Under the pieces are notes generated by a model. It saw only the letters and a program-made list of their open reading frames with translations, made no database searches and was not told the DNA's origin. This document shows, one piece after another, positions 10,840 through 21,580 of a DNA stretch of 64,000 bases (the first letter of the stretch is position 1; every line of letters begins with the position of its first letter). The position numbers and the translations under genes were made by a program. Origin of the DNA: Candidula unifasciata (lineage: Eukaryota > Mollusca > Gastropoda > Stylommatophora > Geomitridae); assembly GCA_905116865.2 (NCBI GenBank), contig CAJHNH020004557.1, positions 1,365,265 to 1,429,264 of the forward strand, written 5' to 3'.

Positions 10840-11010
10840 TTTTCTAGATTAGAAGACCAAGGCTTCTATGACGCCTGTGGTGCGACACATGTCTCTCTAC
10901 TGCGTGTGGAGAGCATATTTCTAGCACATGTTCACTTTTCTGTGGTGCCTGTTTACATGGGCAAAGTTCTGAATCTCCAATCCTGAATTTCTTATACATA
11001 CTGCTGTAGA
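10840..11010 (-). mobile_element. RNase-H-type LINE, C-terminal zinc-knuckle fragment
   Basis: The minus strand encodes YKKFRIGDSELCPC and QKSEHVLEICSPH, a Cys/His cluster that follows the RNase H domain in I-like and Jockey-like LINE polyproteins. Only this last part is left. Confidence 0.6.
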
Positions 11011-11072
11011 GTTTGTTTTCCAGTAGGTAATATAAATATAATGGTCTGTTTCTTTGATGCAAGAGAAAGCAA

Positions 11073-11226
11073 TCCAATGAACTGTGACTGAAAAGCTTAA
11101 CGAAAGGAGGAAGGTGTAGAACATTTACAAAATGTGTATACATGGGGTACAACGTGTGTACATGGGGTACAAATTATGTACATTGTTCCCCTTCCCCCTT
11201 AAGCTTTTCAGTCACAGTTCACTGGA
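11073..11226. repeat. 28-bp inverted repeat with ~100-nt spacer
   Basis: The arms at 11073-11100 (TCCAATGAACTGTGACTGAA...) and 11199-11226 are complementary at all but about one of 28 positions. The spacer holds a 17-18-bp direct repeat (GTGTATACATGGGGTACAA, GTGTGTACATGGGGTACAA). No flanking duplication was seen. Confidence 0.75.
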
Positions 11227-11381
11227 TTATTTTTCTCAGTATTAGCTTGACTGCAGTCATCCCTGTTTTCACTGCTTAGACTGGGTCTTCAGCTTGTCAA
11301 AGATTGAACAAGGACTCTTTTTTACATCAGTGGCAAATCAGGTATCAGATGCTAGAATTGTATTTTCATTTGGCACTCAAT

Positions 11382-11669
11382 CGGTACGGCGTCCGTGGCT
11401 AAGGCGTTGCGAGTCTGACTCACAATCCAACGTACCGCGATCGAAACCCACTGCGGGCTGCGTGGATTTTTATCGTGGTATGGAACGTCGCAGGTCGACC
11501 CAGCCTCAAATGGGTACCAGGATGGGCTGTCCTGGGAAAGTAAAGACGGTCGGCGTAATGCTGACCACATTACCCACCGAGTGCTGATTGGTCTGTAAAA
11601 ATATGGGTGCTCTTCCCATATGCCCGATGCGCCTAAGGGCGTTTAAAGGGATCTTTACTTTACTTTACT
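11382..11669 (+). mobile_element. tRNA-derived SINE, family S4, inserted in an S1 SINE
   Basis: The head reads GTCCGTGGCTAAGGCGTTGC (A box) and GCGATCGAAACCC (B box). It is followed by the AGGTCGACCCAGCC body and a TTTAC-type tail (CTTTACTTTACTTTACT). ACTCAAT flanks it at 11375-11381 and 11670-11676. Without the insert the S1 sequence GCACTCAATGGGTGATGTGG is continuous, so S4 landed in an older S1. Confidence 0.75.
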
Positions 11670-11845
11670 ACTCAATGGGTGATGTGGTCAACATCCCATT
11701 AGCCACTTTTACTTCCTAGGACACTGCCTGGTATCAATATAAGGTTGCGTCAACCTGGGTCCAAGGACAATTCTGGGGGGGAAAAACATCTGACTCCATG
11801 CAAATCTCAACCAAAGACCTTTGGGTCTGCAGGAGAGACATTTTA
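11670..11845 (-). mobile_element. S1 SINE copy, target of S4
   Basis: GGGTGATGTGGTCAACATCC, GACACTGCCTGGTATC and CAAAGACCTTTGGGTCTG are S1 body and head elements on the minus strand. The short S1 part left of the S4 insertion is 11360-11381. Confidence 0.65.
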
Positions 11846-11904
11846 CAAGTACTTTTCCATTAAATTATTATACTAAAGTAAATTAAAAATATTTTACACA
11901 TATT

Positions 11905-12205
11905 CACCACTCTTGATCATTGCACAAAGACCTGTGAAAGACTGTACAAGCTTCAAGCTCAGAAAATAACTGCAAAAGGCCCTTGTAAAATATTATAAAA
12001 AACCCTCTGAGGTAAAAAGATTGCATAACACCAATTTGTAAAAGATGGTTCAAGACCTTTATAAAATTGTGTAAAACACCAGCGTGTGAAAGGTTGTACA
12101 AGTCCTTTATAAAATAATATACAAGCATCTCTTTCTCAAAAGACTGCACAAATATCCCTTCAAGACATCTTTACAGGTATTCACCCCTCTAAATGACTGC
12201 ACAAG
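11905..12205. repeat. Degenerate minisatellite
   Basis: Loosely repeated phrases of the form GACTGTACAAG, CCTTTATAAAAT and GTGTAAAACACC recur every 30-40 bp. Divergence is high, and the unit is not sharply definable by eye. Confidence 0.45.
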
Positions 12206-12478
12206 CACCCATAAAACCACCAGCTTCTTCAAGCAACTGTTTGAATGCAAATTTTGTGTTAAATTTAAAAAATACAGAAAGAAGGAAGGGAAAGACTGGA
12301 ACATCTAGTTAGCGAAAGAGTCGGCGCCAGGCGTACAGACTCCTTCAAAACGTTTACTTCCTGCAATGAAAGAAAGAATTTAATTTTTTTTTTAAAAGAA
12401 GAAAAAAAAGAAGAAAGCAAGAAACAGGAAAAAAGCAGCTAGACAGAACAGTTACAATAAACAAATGCCAGCACAGAC

Positions 12479-12674
12479 CTCTCAATCAAAATCTTGGCCA
12501 CCTCTGGATTGTTCAGCACAGCAGCTTTATGGAGAGCTGTTGTAAGATCATCATTGACTGCATCGATACGGGCATGGTGCTCCGCCAGCAGCTGAACGAT
12601 CCGCACATCTCCTGACTGCACTGCTAAATGCAGGGGGTAGATGAAGTGTGTACGGGGTCTGTTCACATCAGAGT
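12479..12674 (-). CDS. TRPA1: TRPA1-like exon 8 (ankyrin repeats 6-8)
   Basis: The acceptor is GCTGTTTCAG and the donor is GAGAG|GTCTGT. It is entered in phase 1 (C from exon 7 plus AC gives His) and left in phase 2. It encodes SDVNRPRTHF, then IYPLHLAVQSGDVRIVQLLA and TTALHKAAVLNNPEVAKILI: the end of repeat 6, all of 7 and most of 8. The donor has C at +3, a weaker but real type also seen at exon 10. Confidence 0.87.
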
Positions 12675-12734
12675 CTGAAACAGCCACTGTTGACAGGTAA
12701 CTATAACCAATACTAAACTATAACAACAGAAAAG

Positions 12735-13060
12735 AAATATAATAAGAGACAGAATGAGAAATGACGATATCAGGAAACAGCCTGGCACAGAACCAGCAGT
12801 AAACTACATCAAGAGACAACAGTTTAAATAGTTCAGACATCTATCAATGCTACCACAAGATAGTGCATCTGAGAAAGCCTAGTAACTCAGACACAGCAGA
12901 AGGAGAGTTAGAGGTTGTTTACACAAGTGATGGATAAATGGAATATCCAAGACTGTGAATACCAGCATCTATTTAGCACACACCATAGTTCACCCAAAGG
13001 CTCTTAAAAACCTGGCACTGAAAGGCAGAAGAGTACTAGAGAAGAAGAAAAAGATTAACT
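12735..13060 (+). mobile_element. LINE family A, degraded copy
   Basis: The reading QPGTEPAVNYIKRQQFK matches VGTEPVLDYIQRQQVKW of family A (44.3 kb). Stops and frame breaks follow, ending in a purine-rich GAGAAGAAGAAAAAG tail. Confidence 0.6.
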
Positions 13061-13184
13061 TTACTTAAAGCAATTCTATCTTTACAAGAGCTTTAACTGA
13101 TCAGACAAACATGTGGATTTCTCTGTTAAGGGATTTTTGTCTATTCTTGTTTGTAAACGTAACATTATCTATTTATGTGATGTG

Positions 13185-13212
13185 CTGAAGAAGGCTTTCT
13201 AGCCACAATGTT
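13185..13212 (+). other. GGCT/AGCC hairpin motif, hammerhead-like (copy 1)
   Basis: CTGAAGAAGGCTTTCTAGCC followed by ACAATGTTC has the layout CTGANGA, short GGCT/AGCC stem, then NNAAYGTYC. It is shared with 57607-57633 and, inverted, 61578-61606. The preceding ~20 bases (TGTGATGTG) are also similar in copies 1 and 2. Function is unproven; see findings. Confidence 0.35.
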
Positions 13213-13954
13213 CACTTGTCATTTGTGTGACTGTTTTAATGTGAAGCTGACTAGTTCTACTTTTCGCTTGGCTTGGTATCTTTTCACTATAATCCCATCA
13301 CTAGTGCGGTTCTGTGGCTTACTGCTGAATGAAATCATTTCACAATGCAATCCTCTATGTTTAGCAAGGTTTATTTCCCACTGTGGGCACTTCAGAAAAA
13401 GATCATTCTCATGGCTTTCAGATAGTGCTATGACAGTTGCAATGTGGACAATACTGGGAACTCATCACGTGATATTTCTATAATTAGCAATAGATACCTT
13501 ACAGCCAACCTTCCCTGTGGACATGGCACAATATTATAATGTTAATTTAAAATCCTATTATTTTTACAAATGACTACTAATTCTTCACCTGCCTTTAATG
13601 TCCCAATGGAGCAAATGGCCTCAACCAACTGGTGGCTAGTTGTTCATCCTATCCTTTGCTTTCATGTGCAGCTTGCCCCAGGTATTCCCTATCTTGTTCC
13701 ACTTTTCATGTGATTTTTGGTTTCTCTTGATTCCTTTGACCATGTGGGTTCCACTGCAAGAACACTCCAGTTTTAATGTTATAAAATTTTCTCAATGTGT
13801 GTAATGTCCAATGCCAGCAGTCTTTTCCTCACCTCCATAAGCAAGTATTATAGCTAATTTGTTCTTTAAAGGTTTTGATAAGAGCTGAACAATAAATGTA
13901 TTCTTCTTGAGCACTCCGTCCTTTAGGTTCGCTGCTGCAGAAATCACCTGCCTC

Positions 13955-14170
13955 CATTCATCTATGTGACTGGCCATCTCTTTCCAGTTGGTGACTCAGT
14001 ATTTGTAGGTCTGCCTAGACATGGTATTTCTACCTATTATCTCTCCATGAACTTCCTGGTCTGCCTCGTGGTCTACGACCGTTCAACCCTTGTGTGCATT
14101 CAGTTTCTGTCACTCTGTGTTATCTGGCATTATCTTTATATGTCCCAACCATAGCAGACTGTTAGCACTA
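13955..14170 (-). mobile_element. LINE family G 3' remnant
   Basis: CCATCTCTTTCCAGTTGGTG and TTCCTGGTCTGCCTCGTGG match the 23575-23800 element, where the minus strand reads as a LINE C-terminus ending in a GAA tail. This copy is more decayed. Confidence 0.5.
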
Positions 14171-14323
14171 ATGATTCCAGTAATGAGTAGTTTTTCAAAC
14201 AGATTAATAGTTTCATTGTTGCTTCTCACCCAACATTCTCCACTGTTAAAGAATAAGGGTAGCTTTCTAAAGATTAAAGAACAAATATGCACAGAAAATG
14301 CTATGAGTATACAAAGTGCTTAC

Positions 14324-14417
14324 GTTTTTCCAATAGAAATTTAGTGACTTCATAATGTCCATTTTCCACTGCAAGATGTAACGGGGTGTTGGATTCTATA
14401 TCAACTGCACTGACCAA
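14324..14417 (-). CDS. TRPA1: TRPA1-like exon 7 (ankyrin repeats 5-6)
   Basis: This 94-nt exon lies between a strong acceptor (poly-T then CAG before 14417) and donor AAAAAC|GTAAGC. It is entered in phase 0 and left in phase 1. Its 31 residues LVSAVDIES, NTPLHLAVENGHYEVTKFLL, EK close the long loop of repeat 5 and form most of repeat 6. The NTPLHLAV.NG core aligns with the same position of vertebrate TRPA1, after the repeat that carries a long insert. Confidence 0.87.
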
Positions 14418-14469
14418 CTGAAAAAAAATGAAAAAAAAAAAATAAGGAATTTGCATCTGTCAAAAACAT

Positions 14470-15800
14470 ATTCAAATAACTTCAAAGAATGTACCATAAA
14501 ACTATCAAAAACTGCACCATCAAACTGTCAAAGACTGTACCATAAAACTATAAAAAACTGACTTCAAATCTTTTCCTAGACTGTCTTAGAGAACTGTCAA
14601 AGACAGTACCATAACACTATCAAAAACTGATTTAAAAGGCTGTCAAAGACTGACTCCAAATCTTTTCCTAGTGTGATAATGTCACTCTCTGGCTCATTCT
14701 ACTATGTGAACTTTATATGTGCCGCAATTATGCTGTAAAGTCTGGAGACCTGACAGTATAGTCCAAACACGATGATGACATTGATACAGTTTATTGTGGT
14801 ACAACAATTAGGTTATTCAGTCAATGTCCTAGGTTCTCTCTGGTCTCTGACAATCGCTCACGACCGACAGCCACGACAGGATGACACCTAGACAATAGGC
14901 ACAATTACCTGCCAGTCTGAATGTTCCACTCGGGTACTGGCATCTGGATCACATAAATGTTTTCCTGACACTAGACGGTGCAATTCCCAATCAATTCTCT
15001 TCAGAAATTCCTTGCTTTCAAAAGCTGCGTTCCTTCAGTTCACAACTGACATGCACCTCAGTCACAACATCAAGCAACCTGCCTCTCACACGGTCAAAAC
15101 ACAACTGACTCTACATCGTCTCTCTGTTCCAATCTCACATTTTTCCCTTACAACTGTTCACAGAACACAGGATATTCTAAACATGCCTTTTCCAAGTGTC
15201 CCTTGTTTTCCTGGCCTACTGACCTTGTCTCCTCAATTGAGAAACTCTCTGGGGTTCCCCAGGAATTCCCATAATTACACCTAGACTGTCTTAGAGAACT
15301 GTCAAAGACAGTACCATAAAACTATCAAAAATGGATTCAAATAACTGTCAAAGTCTGACTCCAAATCTTTTCCTTGACATTCTTAGAGAACTGTCAAAGT
15401 CAGATGTATTTTTTAAAATATCAATGACTATTTCACAGAATAGTCAAAGGCACTGAACTTACCAGCAGAGGTTTATCAAACTGTAAAGGTTGTCCTAAAG
15501 AACTTTCTAAGACTGTCTGTCTAACAGAACTGACAAGGACTGTTTCAGAGAACTGTCCAAAGTGTTTCAGAGAAATGACACAAGCTCTACCACAAAATAT
15601 TCTAGATCTGTCACACAGAACCAATCACGATTGTCCTATAGAACTTTGAAAAGAATGTCCCATAGAATTTTCAAAAGATTGTTTCACAGAACTGACTAAG
15701 ACTGTCTTGCATAACTGTACCTGTCAATAACTGTCTGGCAGGGCTGCTAAGTATGATCCCATAGCACTGTCAAAGACATACACTCAATTTTATTCTTTAT
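14470..15800. repeat. Degenerate ACTGTCAAAGACT minisatellite, split by an LTR
   Basis: Phrases such as AACTGTCAAAGACTGTACCA, ATAAAACTATCAAAAACTG and CTCCAAATCTTTTCCTAGAC recur irregularly at 14470-14671 and 15280-15790. The two parts join seamlessly if the 608-bp insert at 14672-15279 is removed. Confidence 0.7.
14672..15279. mobile_element. Probable solo LTR of an LTR retrotransposon
   Basis: The 608-bp insert starts TGTGATAATG and ends CATAATTACA, so it has TG...CA ends with imperfect 10-bp terminal inversion. It is flanked by the 5-bp direct repeat CCTAG at 14667-14671 and 15280-15284. These are the hallmarks of a long terminal repeat left by recombination between the two LTRs of an element. 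There is no primer-binding site or coding part beside it. The parent clade cannot be told from the LTR. Confidence 0.75.
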
Positions 15801-15867
15801 CTCATGTCTCTTCTTCAACCCCCCCCCCCTCCCCAACCAACACTTTCCACCCACAGAGAGAGAAATA

Positions 15868-16600
15868 ATGGACAGGTTAAAATACTTGGGTTTGACAACT
15901 TATTGGATTCTGTTCTACAAACATCACTTGGAGCAGACTATGATCAAATGCAAGCGTGGCCTGGCAGCATTGAAGACGAAGATGGTGATACACATGGAAC
16001 AGAGACTATTGGTTTTATTGTTCAACAATCTGATCCTTTCAGTAACTGATTATGGCATAGGAATTTTAACCAAATCTACTTCACAGTGTACAAAGCTAAA
16101 ACAAATTCAAAATAAAGGAATAAGAATTGTATTGGGTTGTACACGAGATACACCAATTAAAACTATAAGATATATGTTTGGGCTGACATCGGTAAAGTCT
16201 AGATTGTCACCTATGCAAGCCAAGGCCTATATGCAAGTTACCAAATATGAAAGGCATCAGCTGCATGGTAATCTGAAAGATCTGAGAGGAGACCGGTTAA
16301 AAAAGAAGAAAGTCATGGATAACACTAGCTGAAGATACCATCGAGACGGCGGCCTCAGTCAAGCAAATACACAGGGGGCAGGAATGGGTTGATATGAATA
16401 CCTGCAACAGCAGTTTCCATCATGTCATTATCACATTAGAAAGAGAATGTAGAGTGTTGTAATGGTAGGGCAGAATTAGAAGTACAACTGACAGATGAAA
16501 ATGCTGGGCTACATGATGGTTCATATTATTGGGGTGAAAGATCTGGTTGGAAATTTTCAGCTACAATAAAGAGAAAAATCCTGGCAGAACGAAGTTATTT
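15868..16600 (+). mobile_element. LINE pol remnant (RT C-terminus)
   Basis: The open frame to 16332 has LKYLGLTTYWIL, KQIQNKGIRIVLGCTRDTPI and MFGLTSVKSRLSPMQAKAYM, typical of the region between RT and RNase H in RNase-H-bearing LINEs. Downstream (16350-16600) the frame is broken. The YxDD catalytic part is missing, so this is a 5'-truncated copy. Confidence 0.75.
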
Positions 16601-16754
16601 TTTTTTTTTTAATCTACAACTTCAAGCATGAGGATGGAGGTAGAGGCAATGAATGCAGTGGATAGCAGAAAACAGAGTTAGCAGAGGAATTGCAGTGTCT
16701 GGTTCTCAGTCAGTACTGCAGAAGGTTAAAAAAAAGACAAATGTGTATGAGTGG

Positions 16755-17008
16755 ATACCAAGCATCAGTACATCAAGATTGCATAACAAAGAATAGACCC
16801 ACTGCCCCAAGCATGTTGTAGAAGGAAATTAAATTAGTAGTGTTACCTTAGAGACCAGGAACTAACAGTATACAACTAAATCATATCGGTAAAATGGATA
16901 TGCACGAAAAACTCAAGTTTTGAAAAAAAAACTCAAATTCTAGGAATGGACAAATAACCAGAATTTTCCACTTGAGTGTACAGTTGGTCAATGCAAAGAA
17001 CAAGAAGA
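16755..17008 (+). mobile_element. G1 retroposon copy
   Basis: AATAGACCCACTGCCCC, TATCGGTAAAATGGATATGC and GTACAGTTGGTCAATGCAAAGA followed by ACAAGAAGAAC match the G1 3' region in order. The GAA tail is short. Confidence 0.6.
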
Positions 17009-17059
17009 ACAAAGTTTAACAACTACACGGGACTGAAAGAGTTTAAAGGGCGGTTGGTT

Positions 17060-17430
17060 GGTACATACCTTGTGTTATGGTTTATAGCTAGGCTGCAATA
17101 TATGCATGAAAGGTCAAGATATCCTCTTCGTGTTGGATCAGGGACCCATTTTGTGTGGCGGAAAAGAATAGACCCATTGCCCCCCCCCCCCCAACAAGCA
17201 CGTTGCAATAGTCTACTAATTAGGGGTTTTTCCTTTAAAGAGAGTGCATGTGCTTGAGAGGCAAGGAACCAACAGTTTGACAAATAGAACTTTCTGCCAG
17301 AGTTTACAGCTGGTGAAGAAGAGGAGGAAGCGCTACACATCTAATTGCACCAAACCCCTAATTAGTTGCCTTTTATGACATGCTTGTAAGGGAGCAGTGG
17401 ATCTATTTGTCCAATCCCCCCCCCCCCCCC
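17060..17430. mobile_element. G1 retroposon, plus-strand copy flanked by inverted fragments
   Basis: A plus-strand G1 3' region (17145-17335: AATAGACCCATTGCCCC, AGAGGCAAGGAACCAACAG, CAGAGTTTACAGCTGG, tail GAAGAAGAGGAGG) sits between minus-strand G1 fragments (17060-17110 and 17343-17425). Either G1 inserted into G1 or a local inversion occurred. Confidence 0.55.
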
Positions 17431-17559
17431 CCCCAAATAAAAAAAAATGAGGAACCTGAAACCACCAATGGGTACTTCATCATGTAAACTCCATTATTTA
17501 TCAATTTATTTGCTAACACCTTTTCACCTTTCTTGTGAAATTGAGAGAATAAACTTGAA

Positions 17560-17960
17560 CAAAAAGGTGGAGTGGCTTCTGGAAGAAGAGGCAATGGTTG
17601 ACCAGAACAAGTATGCATCCACAAAACTGTGGACAATCTGGTGCTTGAAAGTGCATGAGGGAGGTGTACAGGGAAGAGACCACAATTTTAGCCTTTCTGA
17701 TGTTGGCAACAAGCTGTGTGAAGAGTGTCACCGAATGAAAAAGAAATTGAAAATAAGTGAAGTATTTAAAGAGTGTTTTAAAAACAATACTAGATGGAAA
17801 AGCTGAAGACAAGTGAGCAAGAGGCAGACAGCTATACAAATGGGAGGATAAAATCAAAAGATGGATGAACAGCAGTCTGAGAGAGTGTACAGTCAGGGCA
17901 AAAGATACAGTTTGTTGGAGATCCATTGCAGCCAACCTTTGCTGTAGCACCTGAATGACT
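17560..17960 (+). mobile_element. LINE C-terminal remnant (family H)
   Basis: Downstream of an unassigned frame (NKKVEWLLEEEAM...), the reading at 17820-17950 is KWEDKIKRWMNSSLREC and CWRSIAANLC. This is the characteristic RW.DNIK...A.DR..WRS end of RTE-like polyproteins. The frame changes between the two parts. The upstream ~85 codons are not recognised. Confidence 0.5.
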
Positions 17961-18051
17961 GATCAGATGTGTAGAAAAAAGTTCATTCACCCCAACATGA
18001 ACTGATGTAACAAGTTACACAAGTGATATACCAGTGAATCCCATCCTTTAC

Positions 18052-18270
18052 CTCAGATGCAGTCCAAGCATCTCTGTTCCTGGCTGCTGCCTCAAACAAC
18101 ATGTGCACCAAGTCCAGATTCCCCTCCATGGCCGCATGGTGCAGCGGTGTGCACAGCTCCTTGTCTCTGCATGTCAGATTGGCACCAGCCTCAATCAGTA
18201 TATAGGCCACCTCCTCATGGTTGTAAATAGCTGCTGCATGCAGTGGAGTGATGCCTTGATGATCAGTTGC
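18052..18270 (-). CDS. TRPA1: TRPA1-like exon 6 (ankyrin repeats 3-5)
   Basis: This 219-nt exon (73 codons, phase 0 in and out) lies between acceptor ATCATTTCCCAG and donor TCTGAG|GTAAAG. It encodes ATDHQG (end of repeat 3), ITPLHAAAIYNHEEVAYILI (repeat 4), and CTPLHHAAMEGNLDLVHMLF (repeat 5) with the start of its long loop, EAAARNRDAWTASE. The loop continues in exon 7. Confidence 0.88.
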
Positions 18271-18399
18271 CTGGGAAATGATAGGTAAAGTTATTACATA
18301 AACTGTTACAGCTAGGTGTTCAGCAGACTGTCTGAACACAAAGAAGTTTTAACGAATTCACTACCAAATTACTCACCACGTGTATGTTACACTGTACTT

Positions 18400-18680
18400 A
18401 AATTACACATTTCTCTGAAGTCTTCATGCCACACACAGTTAATTAGACATTTCTCTGAAATCTTCATGCCACACCTAGTTAATTAAACATTTCTCTAAAA
18501 TCTTTATGCCACACCTAGTTAATTAAACATTTCTCTGAAATCTTCATGCCACACCCAGTTAATTACATATTTCTCTGAAATCTTCATGCCACACCCAATT
18601 AATTACACATTTCTCAAAAATCTTTTTGCCACACATAGTTAATTAAACTTTTCTCTGAAATCTTCATGCCACACCCAGTT
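18400..18680. repeat. 40-bp tandem repeat, ~7 copies
   Basis: The unit AATTAAACATTTCTCTGAAA + TCTTCATGCCACACCTAGTT repeats with a fixed 40-bp period from about 18400 to 18680. Copies differ at a few positions. It lies ~130 bp upstream of exon 6, inside the intron. Confidence 0.9.
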
Positions 18681-18689
18681 ACTACTTTA

Positions 18690-19600
18690 ATCTATTCTGA
18701 CCCAAATAATATTTTATGCCAAGCTTTCTCAGTCTTTTATTTCAAGTCAATCTGTCTCAAATACCTATTATATTTCATGCGAACGAAAGAAGAAATACCT
18801 ATCATTTGAAGTAAACACTCTCAGGGGGAGAATGGGCTAAATTATACAGTCATGGAAAATAGCTGTTGGGATTTTAAACTGTGATTATAAACAAGTACTT
18901 AATGTATACAGAGGTGTGGTATCTGAAGAAAAGTTTCTGTTTCATGTGATTTTGTAAGACCATAAGGCTTTAAATGGCAATGAGAAGTTAAGGAGCATCT
19001 AGCATCTCTCAAAGAGCAGATAGTCTACATCTAAAATACTGAGTCAAAGAAGTTAAAATTCAAACACTGAAGGACTGAAGCAGCCAAACTAAGAATTCCC
19101 ATGTTAGTTAATAGAGATTCCAACGTCATTGAAGAGGGGTACCCTCACAACTGCTCCATTCCTACGCCAGTAGAAATCACACAATCTTCACAGCCCCATC
19201 TTAAAAACATGCCAGTTCCAGCAAAATCTTCAAGCTCACTTATGTAAAAAAAAATGCACATAATTACACCTCATTAGAAGTGTTCAATTAAAAACAAGTA
19301 TGGAATTATTTCATTTCATATATACAAAGAATATTCTGAATAGTACTTGGGATGGGGGGGGGGGGGGGGGGTGGCATTACGTGAACTAGAATTTTCCTAT
19401 ACTTGTACAACTAGTATGTATTCAGGTTTTCTTTGCCTCTCACACTCACTGTCGCATGCATGCACACACATAAAGGGCAGTAGTAACATATGCGCAAATA
19501 AAATGTCTACACACACATTTAAATCAGTCAGAATCAGCCCGTTACATGAACAATCTTCTACACACACATACAAATCACATACAAATCAGTCAGAATGAGC
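18690..19600. other. Intron sequence, nothing recognised
   Basis: AT-rich DNA with a poly-G run (about 19352-19371) and CACACA-rich duplicated phrases (19440-19600, e.g. TCAGTCAGAATCAGCCCGTT and TCAGTCAGAATGAGCCTATT). No gene or classified element. Confidence 0.5.
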
Positions 19601-19624
19601 CTATTACACGTGCTATCTTCTTAC

Positions 19625-19828
19625 ATCAATTTTGATTCTGTTCCTGAAAGATACCAGATCTTTACAAGCCACCTCATTCCCCCTGATGGCAGCAATGTGA
19701 AGAGGTGTCTGACAGCGAGCATCCATCGCATTAATGTTGGCACCCTTGCTGACCAGGTAGCTGATGACACTGCTCCCTCTGTCCTGCTCGCTGTAGTGAA
19801 CAAATACTGGAAGACCGTTTGATCCCAT
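19625..19828 (-). CDS. TRPA1: TRPA1-like exon 5 (ankyrin repeats 2-3)
   Basis: This 204-nt exon (68 codons, phase 0 in and out) lies between acceptor TCTGTTGCAG and donor ATTGAT|GTAAGA. It begins MGSNGLPVFVHYSEQDRGS, then SVISYLVSKGANINAMDARC, the second helix and turn of repeat 2, and QTPLHIAAIRGNEVACKDL of repeat 3. The first ~18 residues form the end of a loop that appears to be inserted between the two helices of repeat 2. Confidence 0.87.
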
Positions 19829-19959
19829 CTGCAACAGATTTCATATCAAACATACATTATTAACAAGTAAAGGAAATCGTAATGTTATTAAAAGTGTCAG
19901 GATACAAAAAATGTACTGTCATACATATAAAGGATAATTCTTATTGAAAATACTTGATT

Positions 19960-20045
19960 CGCATTTGTCTTCTCCTTCAGAATTCTGAACCCTTGGGGTT
20001 CATTACTGAGGATTTCATCTGCCTCCTTTTATCTTGTCTGTTTTC
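19960..20045 (-). mobile_element. LINE family G 3' fragment
   Basis: CTTCTCCTTCAGAATTCTGA and CCCTTGGGGTTCATTACTGA match the 3' end of the element at 23575. Only ~85 bp is preserved. Confidence 0.45.
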
Positions 20046-20415
20046 TGACAAAATCATGTTTTACAAAGATGGGGCTGTCAGTGCCAACCTCAATGCCAAC
20101 CTGTAGTACCAGGATTCTAAAACTCATTTCTACCCTTTCTTCTTTATCCTTTGACATGTCCAGTTTGATATATTTGAAAAGTACTTCACAAGCAATACAT
20201 ATTTACATAATGCCATGGATAAAAAATGCCAAAAGAAGCAAAAGGTTAATCAAATGCCATGCCAATTGAAAAAGTAGGTCGCCAAATGGATTCTGAAGTC
20301 CCATTGTTTTCAGGGAAAGAACTGCCAACCTAATAAACATGTAAAAAAAGACAAATTAGGAGGTTGCTGAAATTGGATGTGTTGTGCAAATGGGTGCAGA
20401 TATTACAGCCTAGCT

Positions 20416-20657
20416 GTAAACCACAATGATGCAACATGCAACCAATGTTTTATGGGCAAATGTAGAAGAAAGAGTAAGGGTAAAAGTTACGCCTTAGGAG
20501 AAACTTCTACTGGGGTACTGAATGCTAGGCTGAGATTGTAAACCACAATGCAACATGCAACCAACATTTTATGGGCAAATGTGGAAGAAAGAGTAAGGGT
20601 AAAAGTTACGCCATGGGAGAAACTTCTACTGGGGTACTGAATGCTAGGCTGAGATTG
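20416..20657. repeat. Tandem duplication of ~119 bp
   Basis: Two near-identical adjacent units run from AAACCACAATG to GCTAGGCTGAGATTG, differing by a 3-bp deletion and a few substitutions. This is a recent local duplication within weakly G1-like sequence. Confidence 0.85.
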
Positions 20658-21119
20658 GGTGGTCAGCTCTCTTTCTCCCTAAAGTTTTCTACAAGATGAA
20701 ATAGCTAGTCTCCCTTGTTGCCTCTTATGTCATGCATGGTCACAATGCCTTCATTCTTTATCTTTGTTTTCCTCCTGGGTCCCAGTAACAAACAGACCTA
20801 TTTTACACTGCAACTGTTAGGTGTATGATGTGACAAGACTCCAAAAGGTTACTGCATTCTGAGATGAGGTGATTCAATCCCTTCTTCTCTGCTATGCATT
20901 GGGGCTAGTGTATGAGGTTACATGCAGTTGCAAACATATCTCTTCTCAAGTAGGGGATTTATCCTCGACCCACAAACAGTTAAACCCACACACTACCCAC
21001 TATGTCAGCACAGCAAAAGTCACCTAGTAAATATACTTCACAATGTAACCAAAGAGAACACACACAGATGGTTAACTCTTTAAGCATGCATACAACTGTG
21101 CTCCAAGTCATAACTTGTC

Positions 21120-21420
21120 AAATCTGCATGTCCAAGAATGAGAACACCATCATCATCATGTGCCCTGCCAACAGGCATAGGTACTTATGTATCTCCACAG
21201 ATTACAATTCCTGGTTAACTGGAACAGCTCTCTTGATGATATCCCTCCATGTCATTATTTCAGCCCATCCAGCATCATCTCTCTTGGTCTGCCTCTACCC
21301 CTCCTTCCACTGATCTTTCCGGTTGTCACAATGTTTTCCAATGCCTCTCTTCTCATTACGTGGCCAAAGAACAGTGTTTGTCTTCTTCTTTTGTTGTACA
21401 CAGAGATAAACTTTTATCAG
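21120..21420 (-). mobile_element. LINE family D 3' end
   Basis: The minus strand reads VMRREALENIVTTGKISGRR, then GRGRPREMMLDGL and WHGGISS: the C-terminus of an RTE-like LINE. The same motif is at 31.5 kb and in the long copy at 49-51 kb. It is followed, toward lower coordinates, by an ATCATCATCATG stretch equivalent to a TGATGA tail. Confidence 0.7.
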
Positions 21421-21580
21421 CTTTTGTCAAACAATCATTGTTGATTGAGAACATGCTGAATTATTTTGAGAGCATTTTGAAATAATGACAAAATGCTGGT
21501 GAATGTGAATATGTTAAATTAATGGACAAGTTCTGAATTAATGAAAATATGCTGATTAACATGAATTAAAGTGCTCCCCT

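Noticed and set aside
17447..17806. 119-codon frame considered as a gene
   Set aside because: The next ~150 bp in another frame is a LINE C-terminus, so the frame most likely belongs to a decayed LINE; no independent motif.
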